Positions 1 through 10,500 of a DNA stretch of 64,000 nt are shown here, one piece after another. Position numbers and translations under genes: made by a program. The notes beneath the pieces are model-generated. The model worked only from the letters and a program-made list of their open reading frames with translations. It was not told the origin of the DNA and did no database searches. Origin of the DNA: Mariniphaga sp041684965 (GTDB lineage Bacteria; Bacteroidota; Bacteroidia; Bacteroidales; Prolixibacteraceae); the NCBI GenBank assembly GCA_041684965.1, contig JAWLGR010000008.1, forward strand, positions 122,212-186,211, in the 5' to 3' direction. Every line of letters starts with the position of its first letter. The first letter of the stretch is position 1.

Positions 1-1
1 C

Positions 2-115
2 ATACCAAACTTAATAGGAATTCTCTCATTATCAAAAGAAATGAAAAATGAAGTAAAGCTTTTCTGGCGGGAATATAAAGAAAGATTCCCTGAAGAAAAG
101 GTTCCAAAGGACTAG
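2..115 (+). CDS. C-terminal end of an unidentified protein (partial)
   Basis: The reading frame is open from the left edge of the window and ends at TAG 113-115, giving the last 37 residues of a protein whose start lies outside. The tail is rich in Lys and Glu and ends in VPKD. Amino-acid composition looks protein-like and the frame has no internal stop, but the piece is too short to name a family. It could also be a chance open frame. Confidence 0.4.
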   Translation: MPNLIGILSLSKEMKNEVKLFWREYKERFPEEKVPKD

Positions 116-334
116 CTGCAAAGTCTTCTCATCTTCATATTACCATCTTTGTCAATTATGTTTTTAATACAAAATAAATCTTAACATGAGAATTCGACAA
201 GATTTTTCATAAAGATTATTGAATATATTTATACAAAATGAATATATTTGAATAGAAACAAGTTACTAGCAGGCAAGACTATGAATTTAACATGACCCGA
301 CTGGGAAAATTTCAAATCTAATAAATCAAGCAAT

Positions 335-571
335 ATGGCAAATACCTGGTATGAGAATAACAAAGAGAATGTGTTAAAGAAACTAAGGAAATATTATCAG
401 GAAGATAAAGAATTCAGGGATAAGGCAAGAAAAACCTATAGAGAGAAATATCAGACAGACCCTGAATACCGTAACAAGACGAAGCAACGGGCGAGAGACC
501 GGTATCATGCAGATGAGAATTACAGGCAGGCAACAATTGAACGGGCAAAAAAACGTTATAGCAAACAATAA
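335..571 (+). CDS. Small basic protein of three ~19-residue repeats, unknown function
   Basis: The 78-residue product is highly charged and strongly basic, with no signal peptide or membrane segment. After a short start (MANTWYENN) it consists of about three degenerate repeats of roughly 19 residues, each beginning Y-x-x-D followed by an aromatic-Arg pair (EFR, EYR, NYR) and then a run of Lys/Arg ending in K or R plus Y. Such helical, Arg-rich repeats would suit binding to nucleic acid or to an acidic surface, but that is inference. No family was recognised. It stands alone, with 219 nt before it and a weak hairpin after its stop. Confidence 0.5.
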   Translation: MANTWYENNKENVLKKLRKYYQEDKEFRDKARKTYREKYQTDPEYRNKTKQRARDRYHADENYRQATIERAKKRYSKQ

Positions 572-828
572 ACAGACCAGCAATAACCAACAAAATTGGT
601 TTATTGTTCATTAAATGAGTGTATGAACCCCTGGCAAATACCACCTAATATTAATCAGCATCGGATTTTTTCTTTCCGGTTTACAAACTTCAGTTTTATG
701 CCACTTAGTGCCTACAGATAAAATTTTGTGATTTTAACAAGGAATGCAAACGCCACATGAATTTATTTTTTTTAAAACATAACCAATCCAATTCCAGGCC
801 ATTGTGATTTTCCAAAAAGCTCTGTTGC

Positions 829-1635
829 CTATCCATCTTCTTCAAAGCGATAAAAATAACCGTTAAGTATCATGTATAGACCATAACAAATAGTCCAGAT
901 GGCAACTGCAAAAAACATAATATGTCCTAAAGTACCATAATCGCCCATAAAATCAAATGCAGAATCTGTGTCTCCTACTTCGTCCGCGTCAGATTTTATG
1001 GCTGCAGCAATGAAAAAATAACTGATTATGGACAATATGATTCCACGTGCAATGTAACCGGCCCATGCAAATACATGAATCAATTTTTCTGTCGTGGATT
1101 GCATGGCATCAAATTTCAGTCTTTTTTTGTATTCTCCGGCAGCAACATACTTAAACTGAATCAATCCGGCAAAACCGGTAACTGCACCTGCAAAGCCAAT
1201 TAACCAAGACCCGGCGGGAAGTTCAAGTACCCTTGCCACCATCATCTGCTGTTCTTCCTCACCGTTTCCTCCTCCTCCATTGATCAATACATCTAAAGCA
1301 GCATATCCTATTATGACATAACCTCCGGCACTTAATGCTATGCCTACTCGTTTAGCGATACCTGACAACTTATTTCCAAAATTGTAAGGATCTGTAATTG
1401 CTTCAAAAATTCTCCAGAGGAAATAACCTGCAAGTCCGGCAACCATGAGAACAATGATCAGCCATCCCAGGGGTAATTCTAGAATGACACCAATAATCCG
1501 CTGTTCATCGGCTTTTGCAATGATAATCCCCAGGTACGACAAAATAGCCATTCCACCTACCAGAATGTAAACAGAAGCAATAGAGTAGCAGCCATATTTG
1601 GCCAGCTTTTCGGCATAAGGTTTGTATTTTTCCAT
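829..1635 (-). CDS. DUF1206 family six-helix membrane protein
   Basis: The 268-residue protein shows about six hydrophobic segments in three two-helix units, the pattern of DUF1206. Each unit begins with an Ala/Gly/Tyr-rich helix (YGCYSIASVYILVGG, RVGIALSAGGYVIIGY, WAGYIARGIILSIISYF) and the loops carry charged residues. The function of the family is unknown; these are inner-membrane proteins. The start MEKYKPYAEKLAKYG fits the family's short cytoplasmic N-terminus. It is transcribed alone, with a long spacer upstream. Confidence 0.8.
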   Translation of the reverse strand: MEKYKPYAEKLAKYGCYSIASVYILVGGMAILSYLGIIIAKADEQRIIGVILELPLGWLIIVLMVAGLAGYFLWRIFEAITDPYNFGNKLSGIAKRVGIALSAGGYVIIGYAALDVLINGGGGNGEEEQQMMVARVLELPAGSWLIGFAGAVTGFAGLIQFKYVAAGEYKKRLKFDAMQSTTEKLIHVFAWAGYIARGIILSIISYFFIAAAIKSDADEVGDTDSAFDFMGDYGTLGHIMFFAVAIWTICYGLYMILNGYFYRFEEDG

Positions 1636-2145
1636 ATCAGTCTTTCATTATAACATTTGCCTGTATACGCTTTATATTAACAAACAAATACATGAGCAGA
1701 AGTCCTGTATAAAAAATATTTTTCAGGGAATAAATTTAAAAAAAACAGCCCTTTTACCTGATTTGAAAAGGAAATGATATCTATAAGATTCCGGGGATTT
1801 TAAAGTTTGGCGGGCAGCTTCAAAGTAATTATCTATTAGTTAAAAATCCAGGTCGGCTTTGTTGTAACAGAAGTGATCCAATCCACCGGATTAATACATG
1901 AACTGGAATGAAAGTGGCCATGAAAACCCACAGCATGGACAGGAACAATATATTAGTATAAGATTAAATTACAGATATTGAGTGCATTTCTGAAAGCCCT
2001 GTTTTTTTGTTTTTATTTTTTGCAATTGTAAAATAAAATCATCAGCAGAAAAACACAGCGGGAGGGATCAACATCCCCCCCGCTGATTTCAATCAATCAA
2101 TCAATTAAGCAATTAAAAATCATGCTTAATTTTTTAAATATTCTT
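1636..2145. other. 510-nt gene-free stretch
   Basis: No reading frame of convincing composition was seen between the two minus-strand genes. The left part should hold the promoter of the DUF1206 gene. The right part holds a G+C-rich hairpin (2056-2085) and short AATC repeats at about 2089-2104. Confidence 0.6.
2048..2085 (-). terminator. Intrinsic terminator of the DUF4251 gene
   Basis: On the minus strand the arms CAGCGGGGGGGAT and ATCCCTCCCGCTG pair with one mismatch around a GTTG loop, and the second arm is followed by TGTTTTTC. It lies about 60 nt past the stop of the DUF4251 gene. Confidence 0.65.
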
Positions 2146-2697
2146 TCATAATGAATTGCCTTCGTAAACCACTGAAGATTCAAGAGCTACGACACTTCCA
2201 TTAAATGTAAGATTCCCAGCTTGCAAACCAGTTAACCTTGCTGTTGCCACACCCGGTCCGACAGACATATTCACATCATACGATCCGACGGATGTAAAAG
2301 TATGCATAACAAGATCGAATGTTTTCTTCTCTTCATTTTCTTTTAATTTCCATTTTGTAATTCTACCACTGACAGTAATACCTCCTACCCCATTGTAACC
2401 TATTCCGGAAGTTGAGCCAATCTGAATTATAGATTCATTAGTGTCAACCATAATAAAATTGATGGTTGAATTTACCGGAACACGAATACCATTTCGGTTT
2501 TGAAGAAAATCTGTTTCAAGGACAAAACTTCTGTTATGCAGCCTTTCTTTAGTTAACTGGTAAAAATGCTCCCTTTCAACAGATCGTTTTTCCTTCCTGT
2601 TCATATTGGCAGAGTTATTGTCTGTTTGGGCAAATATTCCATTCGAATTTAATACAACAACAACTGCTATAATTAAATGTTTTATAGTAGAATTCAT
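2146..2697 (-). CDS. DUF4251 family secreted protein
   Basis: The 183-residue protein begins with a signal peptide (hydrophobic stretch at residues 8-22, then FAQ/TD) and continues with a Lys/Glu-rich helix and a beta-rich domain. Features typical of DUF4251 are the segment R-x-F-V-L-E-T-D with 'V..NST.NFI' following, and a C-terminal half with Gly-rich strands (GIGYNGVGGITVSG). DUF4251 is a Bacteroidota family of unknown function, probably periplasmic or surface-associated. It is a single-gene unit with a terminator after it. Confidence 0.8.
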   Translation of the reverse strand: MNSTIKHLIIAVVVVLNSNGIFAQTDNNSANMNRKEKRSVEREHFYQLTKERLHNRSFVLETDFLQNRNGIRVPVNSTINFIMVDTNESIIQIGSTSGIGYNGVGGITVSGRITKWKLKENEEKKTFDLVMHTFTSVGSYDVNMSVGPGVATARLTGLQAGNLTFNGSVVALESSVVYEGNSL

Positions 2698-2845
2698 TAT
2701 TTCTCTCTCTCCTATATCTTTAAAATAAAAACAATTTTTATTCCAATTTTCACGAAAAAGAAATTATTAAATTTTGATAAGAAATTTTAACAGAAAAGAA
2801 CAGATCTGGATTGAATGATACAGAGGAATAGAATTATTTATCTCA

Positions 2846-3139
2846 TTAAATTCTAATTATTGCACTATTTTCAGGAAGCTTTTCATCTAAGAAAAAAGTT
2901 TCAGAGTCTGAATTTGCTGCATCTGCCAGCAGCTTTCCTGCAATGGGTATCCCGATTTACCCCAAACTATTCCGTAAGGACTTTTGTAATGAATGGTTAC
3001 GATCCATAAGTTTTTCGTCGTTATCCACCATGGCACCACCTTCACTTGCTGTCAGTTTTTTGAGTATTGTGACCCAACCGTTTATATTATATTCTGCTAT
3101 AATTAGCAAGTCTTGGCAGGCTGAAGATTTACCTATCAT
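2846..3139 (-). pseudogene. Possible decayed gene coupled to the S46 peptidase gene
   Basis: The ATG (3139-3137) overlaps the TGA of the peptidase gene as ATGA, a usual sign of translational coupling. The frame is open for 60 codons, reaches TAA at 2959-2957, then stays open in the same frame for a further 36 codons to TAA at 2848-2846. Both halves have protein-like composition (for example WVTILKKLTASEGG before the stop and IAGKLLADAANSDSE after it). This suggests one 97-codon gene broken by a nonsense codon, or a real 60-residue protein followed by chance sequence. No family was recognised. Confidence 0.3.
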
Positions 3140-5313
3140 TTTGACTCAAACACCTTGGCTCCGGAGCCCACAAGTTCCATTTCATCAAGCAAATAACCTG
3201 CACCTGCATATTTATCGATTATAAATAATGCATACCTTATATCAATGGCTATATTGCGGCTCATTTCAGAATCGTACATAATATCGCTCATTGTACTTTC
3301 CCAGGCCCTGTCAAAATTAACACCAATAAGGTGCCCTTTGGAATTTACTACCGGGCTGCCTGAATTTCCACCGGTTGTATGATTCGAAGCTGTGAAGCAA
3401 ACCGGCAGATAACCTTCCTCCGACTGGTAAATTCCATAATCTTTATTCTTAAATAATTCACGCAGGCGTTGAGGGACATTGTAATCATATATTTCAGGAT
3501 TATCTTTTTCCATTATTCCTTCCAGGGTGGTGTAATATTTATACTCAACTCCATCTTTCGGCTCGTATCCTTCTATTTTGCCATATGCTACCCGTAAAGT
3601 AAGATTGGCATCCGGATAAAGCGGTTCTCCTTTTTTCATTTCCATTATACCGGCCATATATATTTTCATATTCCGGTTGATTTCATTGTCAATAATGTCG
3701 AGCACAGGCTTTATGTAAGTACTGTAATGAAAGTTAAGATGGTTATATAATTTAACAACGGGGTCATTTCTAAGCTTTAGCAACTCCTGTTGATTTCCAT
3801 CTTCAATCAGGGCCTCCAATTTCTGTTTATCAGATAAAATTGATTTACGGTAAATTTTATCAACCATATTTTCTTTTCCAAGGTCATTTACTATTTCCTG
3901 AAGATAACCTGGCACATAATCGGGGGGTAATTGTTCATATAGCATGGGTAATAAAGATTCAAATAATTTCTCATCAGTAGGTTGATTGTAATCTTTATAA
4001 AACAGCGGAATTCTTACGGCTATAGCTTTTCGATGTGCATCTGCAAATTTTTCCTGCCCATTTTCGAGATTATTTATTAAATTGTTGAGTCTGGAGGCAA
4101 GTTCAAAGATTTCAACACCCCTTAAAACGATCTCCGAATAATAATCCGAAGCTTTCACAATATCCTGATAGTTTGTGTACAGTGAATCAAAATTTTCAAA
4201 AACCTGCTGGTACTCAAATTCCCATCTTCCCTCAGATTTAGCCCAATGTTTGAAATTCTCTTCAAACGCAAGTTTCTTATTCACAGCATCAAGGCGCTTC
4301 AATCCAACAATCTCACCTTGCCATTTTTTCCAGGCATTGCTTATGGTTGCATGTTTTGCTGAGTATTGAATACGGATAACAGGGCTGGAACCCATATCGT
4401 TTCCGATTATTTCAAGTTTTTTATCGCGGATTGCAATCCTGTCGGGATCGCGCTGGTTCATAATAATATCCACTTCATGAGAAGGAATGTATTGCATAGT
4501 GCTTCCCGGATTTCCAAAAACCATAGTGAAATCACCTGGTTTTATTCCTTCCAGCGAAACAGGAAAATACTTCTTCGGTTTGAAAGGCACATTATCTGGT
4601 GAATACCCTGCGGGCTCATTGTCTTTTCCTGCATAAATCCGGAACAATGCAAAGTCACCAGTATGCCGGGGCCACATCCAGTTATCGGTATCGCCACCAA
4701 ATTTACCTATGGATGAAGGAGGTGCACCTACAAGCCGCACATCACTATAAACTTTATATACATAAAGAAAATATTGATTGCCATAGAACAGCGGCTTCAC
4801 CTGGGTAAAATATTTTCCTTTTTCCGACGCTTTTCGTTCTATTTGATTTATGTTGCGATTTATTCTTTCTTCCCTTTTGTCTGTTTCCAGGATTTCAGTC
4901 CCTTCCAGTACTTCATCTGTTACATCTTCCATGTATTCAAGAAACCGTACGCTTAAACCCGGGTTTGGCAATTCTTCATCTTTGCTCATTGCCCAGAAAC
5001 CCTGAGTCAGATAATCGGTTTCGATCGAACTGTGCGATTGAATTTGACGGTAGCCGCAATGATGATTTGTCATAAGCAAACCTTTCCCTGAAATTAACTC
5101 TCCGGTGCATCCGCCACCAAAAACTACCACAGCGTCCTTCATGCTGGCAGTGTTGATATCATAAATATCCGATGCAGAAAGTTCAAAACCCATTTCCTGC
5201 ATTTCATGAAGATTGTATTTTTCAAGGAAAAGGGGAATCCACATCCCTTCTTTGGCAGCAAGGAACCCACTTGAAATAAAAATAGAAATTATGAACAGAC
5301 CAATATTTTTCAT
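3136..5313 (-). CDS. S46 family dipeptidyl-peptidase, DPP11-like
   Basis: The protein (725 residues from the chosen start) removes dipeptides from peptide N-termini in the periplasm. It has a signal peptide (MKNIGLFIISIFISSGFLAA), the His region TNHHCGYRQ (His84/85) and the Ser region GGNSGSPVV (Ser651). Eighteen residues after the Ser lies an Arg in NFDRAWE. In characterised S46 enzymes that position is Gly in DPP7 (hydrophobic P1) and Arg in DPP11 (Asp/Glu at P1), so acidic specificity is predicted. The frame opens 46 codons earlier, at 5451, but that stretch lacks a signal peptide at its start and overlaps the likely promoter, so the ATG at 5313 is preferred. This metabolism suits a peptide-fermenting bacterium. 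Confidence 0.92.
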   Translation of the reverse strand: MKNIGLFIISIFISSGFLAAKEGMWIPLFLEKYNLHEMQEMGFELSASDIYDINTASMKDAVVVFGGGCTGELISGKGLLMTNHHCGYRQIQSHSSIETDYLTQGFWAMSKDEELPNPGLSVRFLEYMEDVTDEVLEGTEILETDKREERINRNINQIERKASEKGKYFTQVKPLFYGNQYFLYVYKVYSDVRLVGAPPSSIGKFGGDTDNWMWPRHTGDFALFRIYAGKDNEPAGYSPDNVPFKPKKYFPVSLEGIKPGDFTMVFGNPGSTMQYIPSHEVDIIMNQRDPDRIAIRDKKLEIIGNDMGSSPVIRIQYSAKHATISNAWKKWQGEIVGLKRLDAVNKKLAFEENFKHWAKSEGRWEFEYQQVFENFDSLYTNYQDIVKASDYYSEIVLRGVEIFELASRLNNLINNLENGQEKFADAHRKAIAVRIPLFYKDYNQPTDEKLFESLLPMLYEQLPPDYVPGYLQEIVNDLGKENMVDKIYRKSILSDKQKLEALIEDGNQQELLKLRNDPVVKLYNHLNFHYSTYIKPVLDIIDNEINRNMKIYMAGIMEMKKGEPLYPDANLTLRVAYGKIEGYEPKDGVEYKYYTTLEGIMEKDNPEIYDYNVPQRLRELFKNKDYGIYQSEEGYLPVCFTASNHTTGGNSGSPVVNSKGHLIGVNFDRAWESTMSDIMYDSEMSRNIAIDIRYALFIIDKYAGAGYLLDEMELVGSGAKVFESK

Positions 5314-5448
5314 TGAAAAATGTTTTTTGTGCAATAGAAATGCAAAAATAAAAAAAAGGGAATGCTGATAAAGGAAGTTGAAATAGCTTACAATTTCATT
5401 AACAAAATTCTTGCATATAATAAACTCCAAATTCATACCCTCAAAAAC

Positions 5449-5456
5449 CAAAGATA
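5449..5456 (-). promoter_or_regulatory. Candidate -7 element of the S46 peptidase gene
   Basis: The minus strand reads TATCTTTG, a match to the Bacteroidota -7 consensus TAnnTTTG. Transcription would begin near 5442, inside the upstream extension of the frame, which supports the start at 5313. No clear TTG -33 element was seen. Confidence 0.4.
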
Positions 5457-5471
5457 ACTTTAAACCCAGGA

Positions 5472-6299
5472 TTATTTCTTCGACAGTTCGAACAGGTAGT
5501 CAAGCGGATTGGCGTAATGAAAAGTATAGTTTAATTTTTCAAGTAGTTTTTCAGAGTTTACAATTTTGTATTTCTCAGCACTTCTTGTGAAATCAGGAGC
5601 TGGCATACCACTAATTTCAGATGCGAGGGTATAAAATTCCCATCGTGTAGGATGTACAGGACAACTGGCGTTAAACACCTCACCCCACACATTTTTTCCA
5701 ATAATTTCTGAAATTATATTTACAGCATCTTTACTGTGAATAAGATTTACAGGTACATTCCCGGAAATATTTTTCTTTTTTGTGAAGAAGCGTGCCGGAT
5801 TTCTGCCAGGACCTATCAACCCACCAAACCGCACAACAGTTGTTTGAAAATCTTTCGCATTAAGAAGCATCTTTTCTGCTTTGAGTAAAGCTTTTCCTGC
5901 AGGTTGCTCAGGATTTCCTTCTTCACCTTCACGAACTTCCCTGTCAGTTTTTTCAAAAACAGAGGTAGAAGAAATAAAAAGGACCCTGGGAATATGAAAA
6001 AATTTAGCAAGTTCTGCAATTTCAGCTATTTGTTCAGGAAATACCTTTTCAATATTCAGTTCCCTCTGGGGAGGAAGTGATATCACCAATACATCGGTCT
6101 TAAAAAATAATTCTGAACCTGTATATTTCATATCCGGTTCAATATTCAGGTAAAAAGGTTGTATTTCAGCTTCTGCAAGTTCATATATTCTGGCAGGTGT
6201 TACAGTGGAACCTTTCACCAGGTAACCCTGAGCAATTAAATCTTCACCAAGTTGTAAACCTAACCAACCACAACCCAGTATTGAAACTGTTCTCTGCAT
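5472..6299 (-). CDS. NAD(P)-dependent epimerase/dehydratase-like SDR (YeeZ type)
   Basis: The 275-residue protein opens with a Rossmann dinucleotide motif, ILGCGWLGLQLG, and has the 'SSTSVF' segment that stands in for the active-site Ser region of extended SDRs, but no clear YxxxK pair. This is the pattern of the atypical SDR group that includes YeeZ. Substrate is unknown. It lies 158 nt upstream of the S46 peptidase gene on the same strand; a shared transcript is possible, although the peptidase seems to have its own promoter. Confidence 0.75.
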   Translation of the reverse strand: MQRTVSILGCGWLGLQLGEDLIAQGYLVKGSTVTPARIYELAEAEIQPFYLNIEPDMKYTGSELFFKTDVLVISLPPQRELNIEKVFPEQIAEIAELAKFFHIPRVLFISSTSVFEKTDREVREGEEGNPEQPAGKALLKAEKMLLNAKDFQTTVVRFGGLIGPGRNPARFFTKKKNISGNVPVNLIHSKDAVNIISEIIGKNVWGEVFNASCPVHPTRWEFYTLASEISGMPAPDFTRSAEKYKIVNSEKLLEKLNYTFHYANPLDYLFELSKK

Positions 6300-6582
6300 G
6301 CCAACGATTCCTTATCTTTAATATACCCCATTATCAACAGAATGAATAAATTTATGAAAAATTCAGGATATATCTTTAAATTCGTGAATATATTTCATGT
6401 ACTTTTTTAAACATAAGATATTATAAGAAAATATGTGATACATTTTGTTTTTAAATATTGATCCATCGATTTTTTATAATAACGGATGTCTGTGTCACTT
6501 TCATAAAGATTAAAGAAATAAGTAATTACATGAAATTAATTATTAAATAAAAAGTTCAGTTTCAAAATCAAATTAAACAACT

Positions 6583-7440
6583 ATGTATAAAATTTTGCTT
6601 TACCTGATTGTTCCGGCTGTTGTGCTTACAACACAAAACTGCAACCATAGGAGTTTGGCTCTACCCGATATGGAAAAATACTACGCCTGGTGCATTGTGC
6701 CGTTTGATAATCAGAAACGTACACCTGAACAGCGAGTTGAAATGCTGAAAGAACTGGGGTTCAAATCATATGCCTACGATTGGCGGGAAGAACATCTTCC
6801 CGAAATGGCAAGGGAATTCCACCTTGCAGCAAAAAACAATATTGAAATTATTGCTGTATGGTTGTGGATTGACAGGAAAGATGCAGCAGGAAATTTATCT
6901 GAAAACAATCAAAAGGTATTGGAGGCACTTCGCGAAACCCAACTTAAAACCCAAATCTGGGTAAGTTTTCCGGATAATTATTTCAATAATATGGATGATG
7001 AACTCAAACTGGAAGAAGCCGCTGAAATGATTTCTTATATTAGCCTGGAGGCAGAAGATATTGGATGCAGGGTAGGATTGTACAATCATGGCGGTTGGTT
7101 CGGGAGGCCTGAAAACCTGGTGCGAGTTATTGAGTCAATGCCAAGACTGGACATAGGTATTGTTTTTAATTTTCATCATGCTCATGATATGATTGACGAA
7201 TTTCCCGAGTTGGTAAAAATGATGAAACCCTACCTGTGGGCTGTAAACCTAAATGGCATGAATCCTGATGGACCGAAAATCCTTACAATTGGTAAAGGGA
7301 AATGGGAAGAATTTATGATAGTAACATTGGAAGAAAACGGTTACAATGGTCCGTATGGTGTTTTAGGACATGTAAACGATGCTGATGTAAAAGAAGTATT
7401 AAAAGCCAATCTGCAAGGTTTGCAAACTTTGAAAGATTAA
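6583..7440 (+). CDS. Exported xylose-isomerase-like TIM-barrel protein
   Basis: The 285-residue protein starts with a hydrophobic export signal (MYKILLYLIVPAVVLTT) and continues with a fold like the sugar-phosphate isomerase/epimerase TIM barrel: a first strand ending YAWCIVPFDN, the segment LGFKSYAYDWRE, then GLYNHGGWFGRPE and the strand DIGIVFNFHHAHD with candidate metal-binding His and Asp. The usual glutamate ligands are not all obvious, so catalysis is uncertain. The Cys near residue 20 does not form a good lipobox. It is flanked by its own spacers and may act on carbohydrate in the periplasm. Confidence 0.7.
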   Translation: MYKILLYLIVPAVVLTTQNCNHRSLALPDMEKYYAWCIVPFDNQKRTPEQRVEMLKELGFKSYAYDWREEHLPEMAREFHLAAKNNIEIIAVWLWIDRKDAAGNLSENNQKVLEALRETQLKTQIWVSFPDNYFNNMDDELKLEEAAEMISYISLEAEDIGCRVGLYNHGGWFGRPENLVRVIESMPRLDIGIVFNFHHAHDMIDEFPELVKMMKPYLWAVNLNGMNPDGPKILTIGKGKWEEFMIVTLEENGYNGPYGVLGHVNDADVKEVLKANLQGLQTLKD

Positions 7441-7565
7441 CCATGACATCAGACCCGTCAGGTAGAGCTTATATTATCAAAAACTGAAGAAAATACTAAC
7501 AGCTGTTCTGCCAGCTACAATTTTTTGTAACTTACAAAGTTTTTAGCCCAATTATTGAATTAATA

Positions 7566-10500
7566 ATGCAGAAGAAAAATGAATCAGGTCTGAAAAAAGA
7601 AAATGAATTGAATACCATTTTGCAAAAGGCAATTTTTGAAAATATAGAAACAGGGATAATTATTCTCACATCAATCCGTAACAAAACAGGCAGAATTACA
7701 GATTTTGAGTGCCTCTATATTAATAAAAAAGCCGAAGAAATTACGAATAAATCAGGTCTTACCGGAAAGCTCCTGTTCACAGGGCCTCCTGAGAGTAAAT
7801 ATTCCGACCGGTTCAATCATTTTATTAAGGTTGTAGAAAATGGGATTTCATGGGAGGATGAAATTTGTTTTCATGATGGAGAAAATATATTATGGAATTC
7901 GTTTAAAGTCTCTAAACTGGACGATGGTTGCCTCGTTACTTTTTCTGATACAACCAAACTAAAAAATGCCGGCATCAAACTGAAGCTTCAACAGGAATTA
8001 TTGCATGTAACATTCGAAGGTTCACCTGATCAAATTCAGGTATTTAAGGCTGTAAGAAACGAACAGGGAACAATCACTGATTTCATCTGGAAACTGCAAA
8101 ATAATATTTCAAGAGAAGCCTCGGGTAATCTAATTGGGAAATGTTTGCTGGAAGTAAATCTGGAAGCTGCTAAATCGGGGACATTTGATCGTTTTATCCG
8201 AGTTACGGAAACAGGATTACCCGAACAGGCAGAGCTGGCAAACCAACATGAACAATTCGATAACTATTACTACCAATACATTGTTAAACTAAATGACGGT
8301 GTGGTAACAACTATAATTGATATAACTGAGCAGAAGAATAAGGAACAGGAAGTAATTCAATTAAAAGAGAGCCTGCATAAAAAGGCCGTTGACCGTTATA
8401 ATTCCCTTTTCAACTCCATAGATCAGGGATTCTGTACAATTAAAATTAAATTTGATAAAAACAATCGGCCACTGGACTATCTGTTTATGGAAGTCAGTCC
8501 TTCGTTTGAATACCATACCGGTATTAAAAACGCAGTTGGGAAATGGATGCGTGAAATTGTCGCCAATCAGGATGAATTTTGGTTCGACAAATATGGCTCA
8601 GTTGCTCTTACCCGAAAGCCAGAACGATTTGAATATTTTTCCACTCCGCTGAAAAGATGGTGGAGCGTTTATGCTTTCCCGGTTGATGAACCGGAACTTT
8701 ACCATATTGGGGTTTTATTTTATGATATCACAGCACGCAAAAAAGAAGAGAAAGAAAAAGATGAATTGTTTGCTAAAATAGCGCGTGAAAAAGCTGTTTT
8801 AACTGCTACACTGGATTCATTGCCCCTGGCAGTATGGATTGCTGACAGAAATGGGAAATTCATTCAAAGCAATGAACAGATTAAAATTATATGGGGCGAA
8901 CAGGGGCAAAATGCGTCAAATATAAACGACTACCAAAAATTCAAAGGATGGTGGCCTGATAGCGGGAAGCAGCTAAAGCCGGAAGATTGGGCCATGGCAC
9001 GTGCGCTTTTAAAAGGGGAAACGGTAATTGAAGAAGAAGTAGAAATTCAACGCTTCAACGGTGAAAAGGCGTATATATTGAACAATGCTGCTCCAGTCCG
9101 CGACGAAACAGGGAACATAATAGGTGGAATCATTGTAGAACAGGATATAACAGAAAGAAAAAAAATTAACCTGAAGCTAAGAGCAGCAGAAGCACGAAAT
9201 GCTTTTTTGCTAAAATTGTCTGATGCCTTACGCTTCATAGATGACCCTGCTCTGATTCAGTATGAAGCTGCCCGTGTTCTTGGAGTACATCTGGGAGCAG
9301 ACAGGGTAGGTTATGCTGAGGATTTGGGCGACAACCAAACCGTTACTGTAACCCGGAACTATATCAATGGAGTACCAGATATTAAAGGCACATACAATTA
9401 TGAAGATTACGGCCCTGTTTTATTGCAGGAATTAAAAGCAGGACATACATTAATCAGGGAAGATATTGCAAATGATCCTACCCTTACTGAACATGAAAAA
9501 GAAATGCACCATATACTTCAGTTAGGCGCTACAGTTAATAAACCCTTACTTAAAAACGGTAGGCTTAAAGCAATTCTGTTTATTCATTTTAAGAATAAAC
9601 ATGTATGGACAAAAGAAGAACTTGCATTGCTGGATGAAACTGCTGAACGAACTTGGGCTGCTGTGGAACGGGCCCGGGCTGAAGATGCCCTCCGCCAATC
9701 AAAAGAAGATTACAGGCAGAGGCTTGAAAAGGAGGTGAAGGTACGAACTTCTGAGCTTGTTGAAAGTCAGCATTTCGTTCAGTTGATTACAGATTCGACT
9801 CCCGATATCCTGTTTGTTTATGACATAACTAAATGGAAAATCATTTATGTCAACAAGGGTCTCTCAGTAGTTCTTGGCTATAAACCTGAAGAAGTTTATG
9901 CTTCCGGCAGAAAAGAATTTGAGCAAATGCTGCACCCCGATGATCTTAAAAGAAGAATCGGTGAAATGGCAAGAATGGTAAGTTTAAAGCCAGGTGAGGT
10001 TCGTGAATCGGAATTTAGAATTAAAGATAAAGCAGGAAATTTACATTGGCTAAATGTACGTGATTTATTTTTTAAAGCCGATAAAAAAGGAAAAACTATT
10101 CAGGCACTTAGTATTTGCCAGGATATTACAGAAAAAATACAGGCTATAGATGCCTATCGGCATGAAAAAGGCCGCAGTGAAGAACTGAGGCGGATGAATG
10201 AATTAATGGATACATTTGTATTTGCAGCTGCCCACGATTTAAAAGCTCCCGTTTCGAACCTGAAAATGCTAACCCAGGTAATTGAGAAAACAGAAGATGC
10301 AGATAAAAAGCTGATGCTGCAGTTAAAATATGCTGATATTATTGAAACCCTCGATCTGACAATATCAGGCCTTGTAAAAGTGCTGGCGGTGGAAAAAGAT
10401 TTTAAATCAGGGTTAAAAACTCTGCACTTACAGAAAGTATTCTCTAAAGTTGCAGCAGAAATGAAAGATGAAATTGAAAAAATTAAACCTGAAATAAATA

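Noticed and set aside
2943..3224. 93-codon plus-strand frame opposite the S46 gene end
   Set aside because: It is a shadow of the minus-strand frames.
6221..6230. GGTAACCCTG, resembling the core of the ECF-like motif
   Set aside because: It lies inside the SDR coding sequence, lacks the flanking AAAA on one side and has no TA-rich block at the 14-nt spacing.
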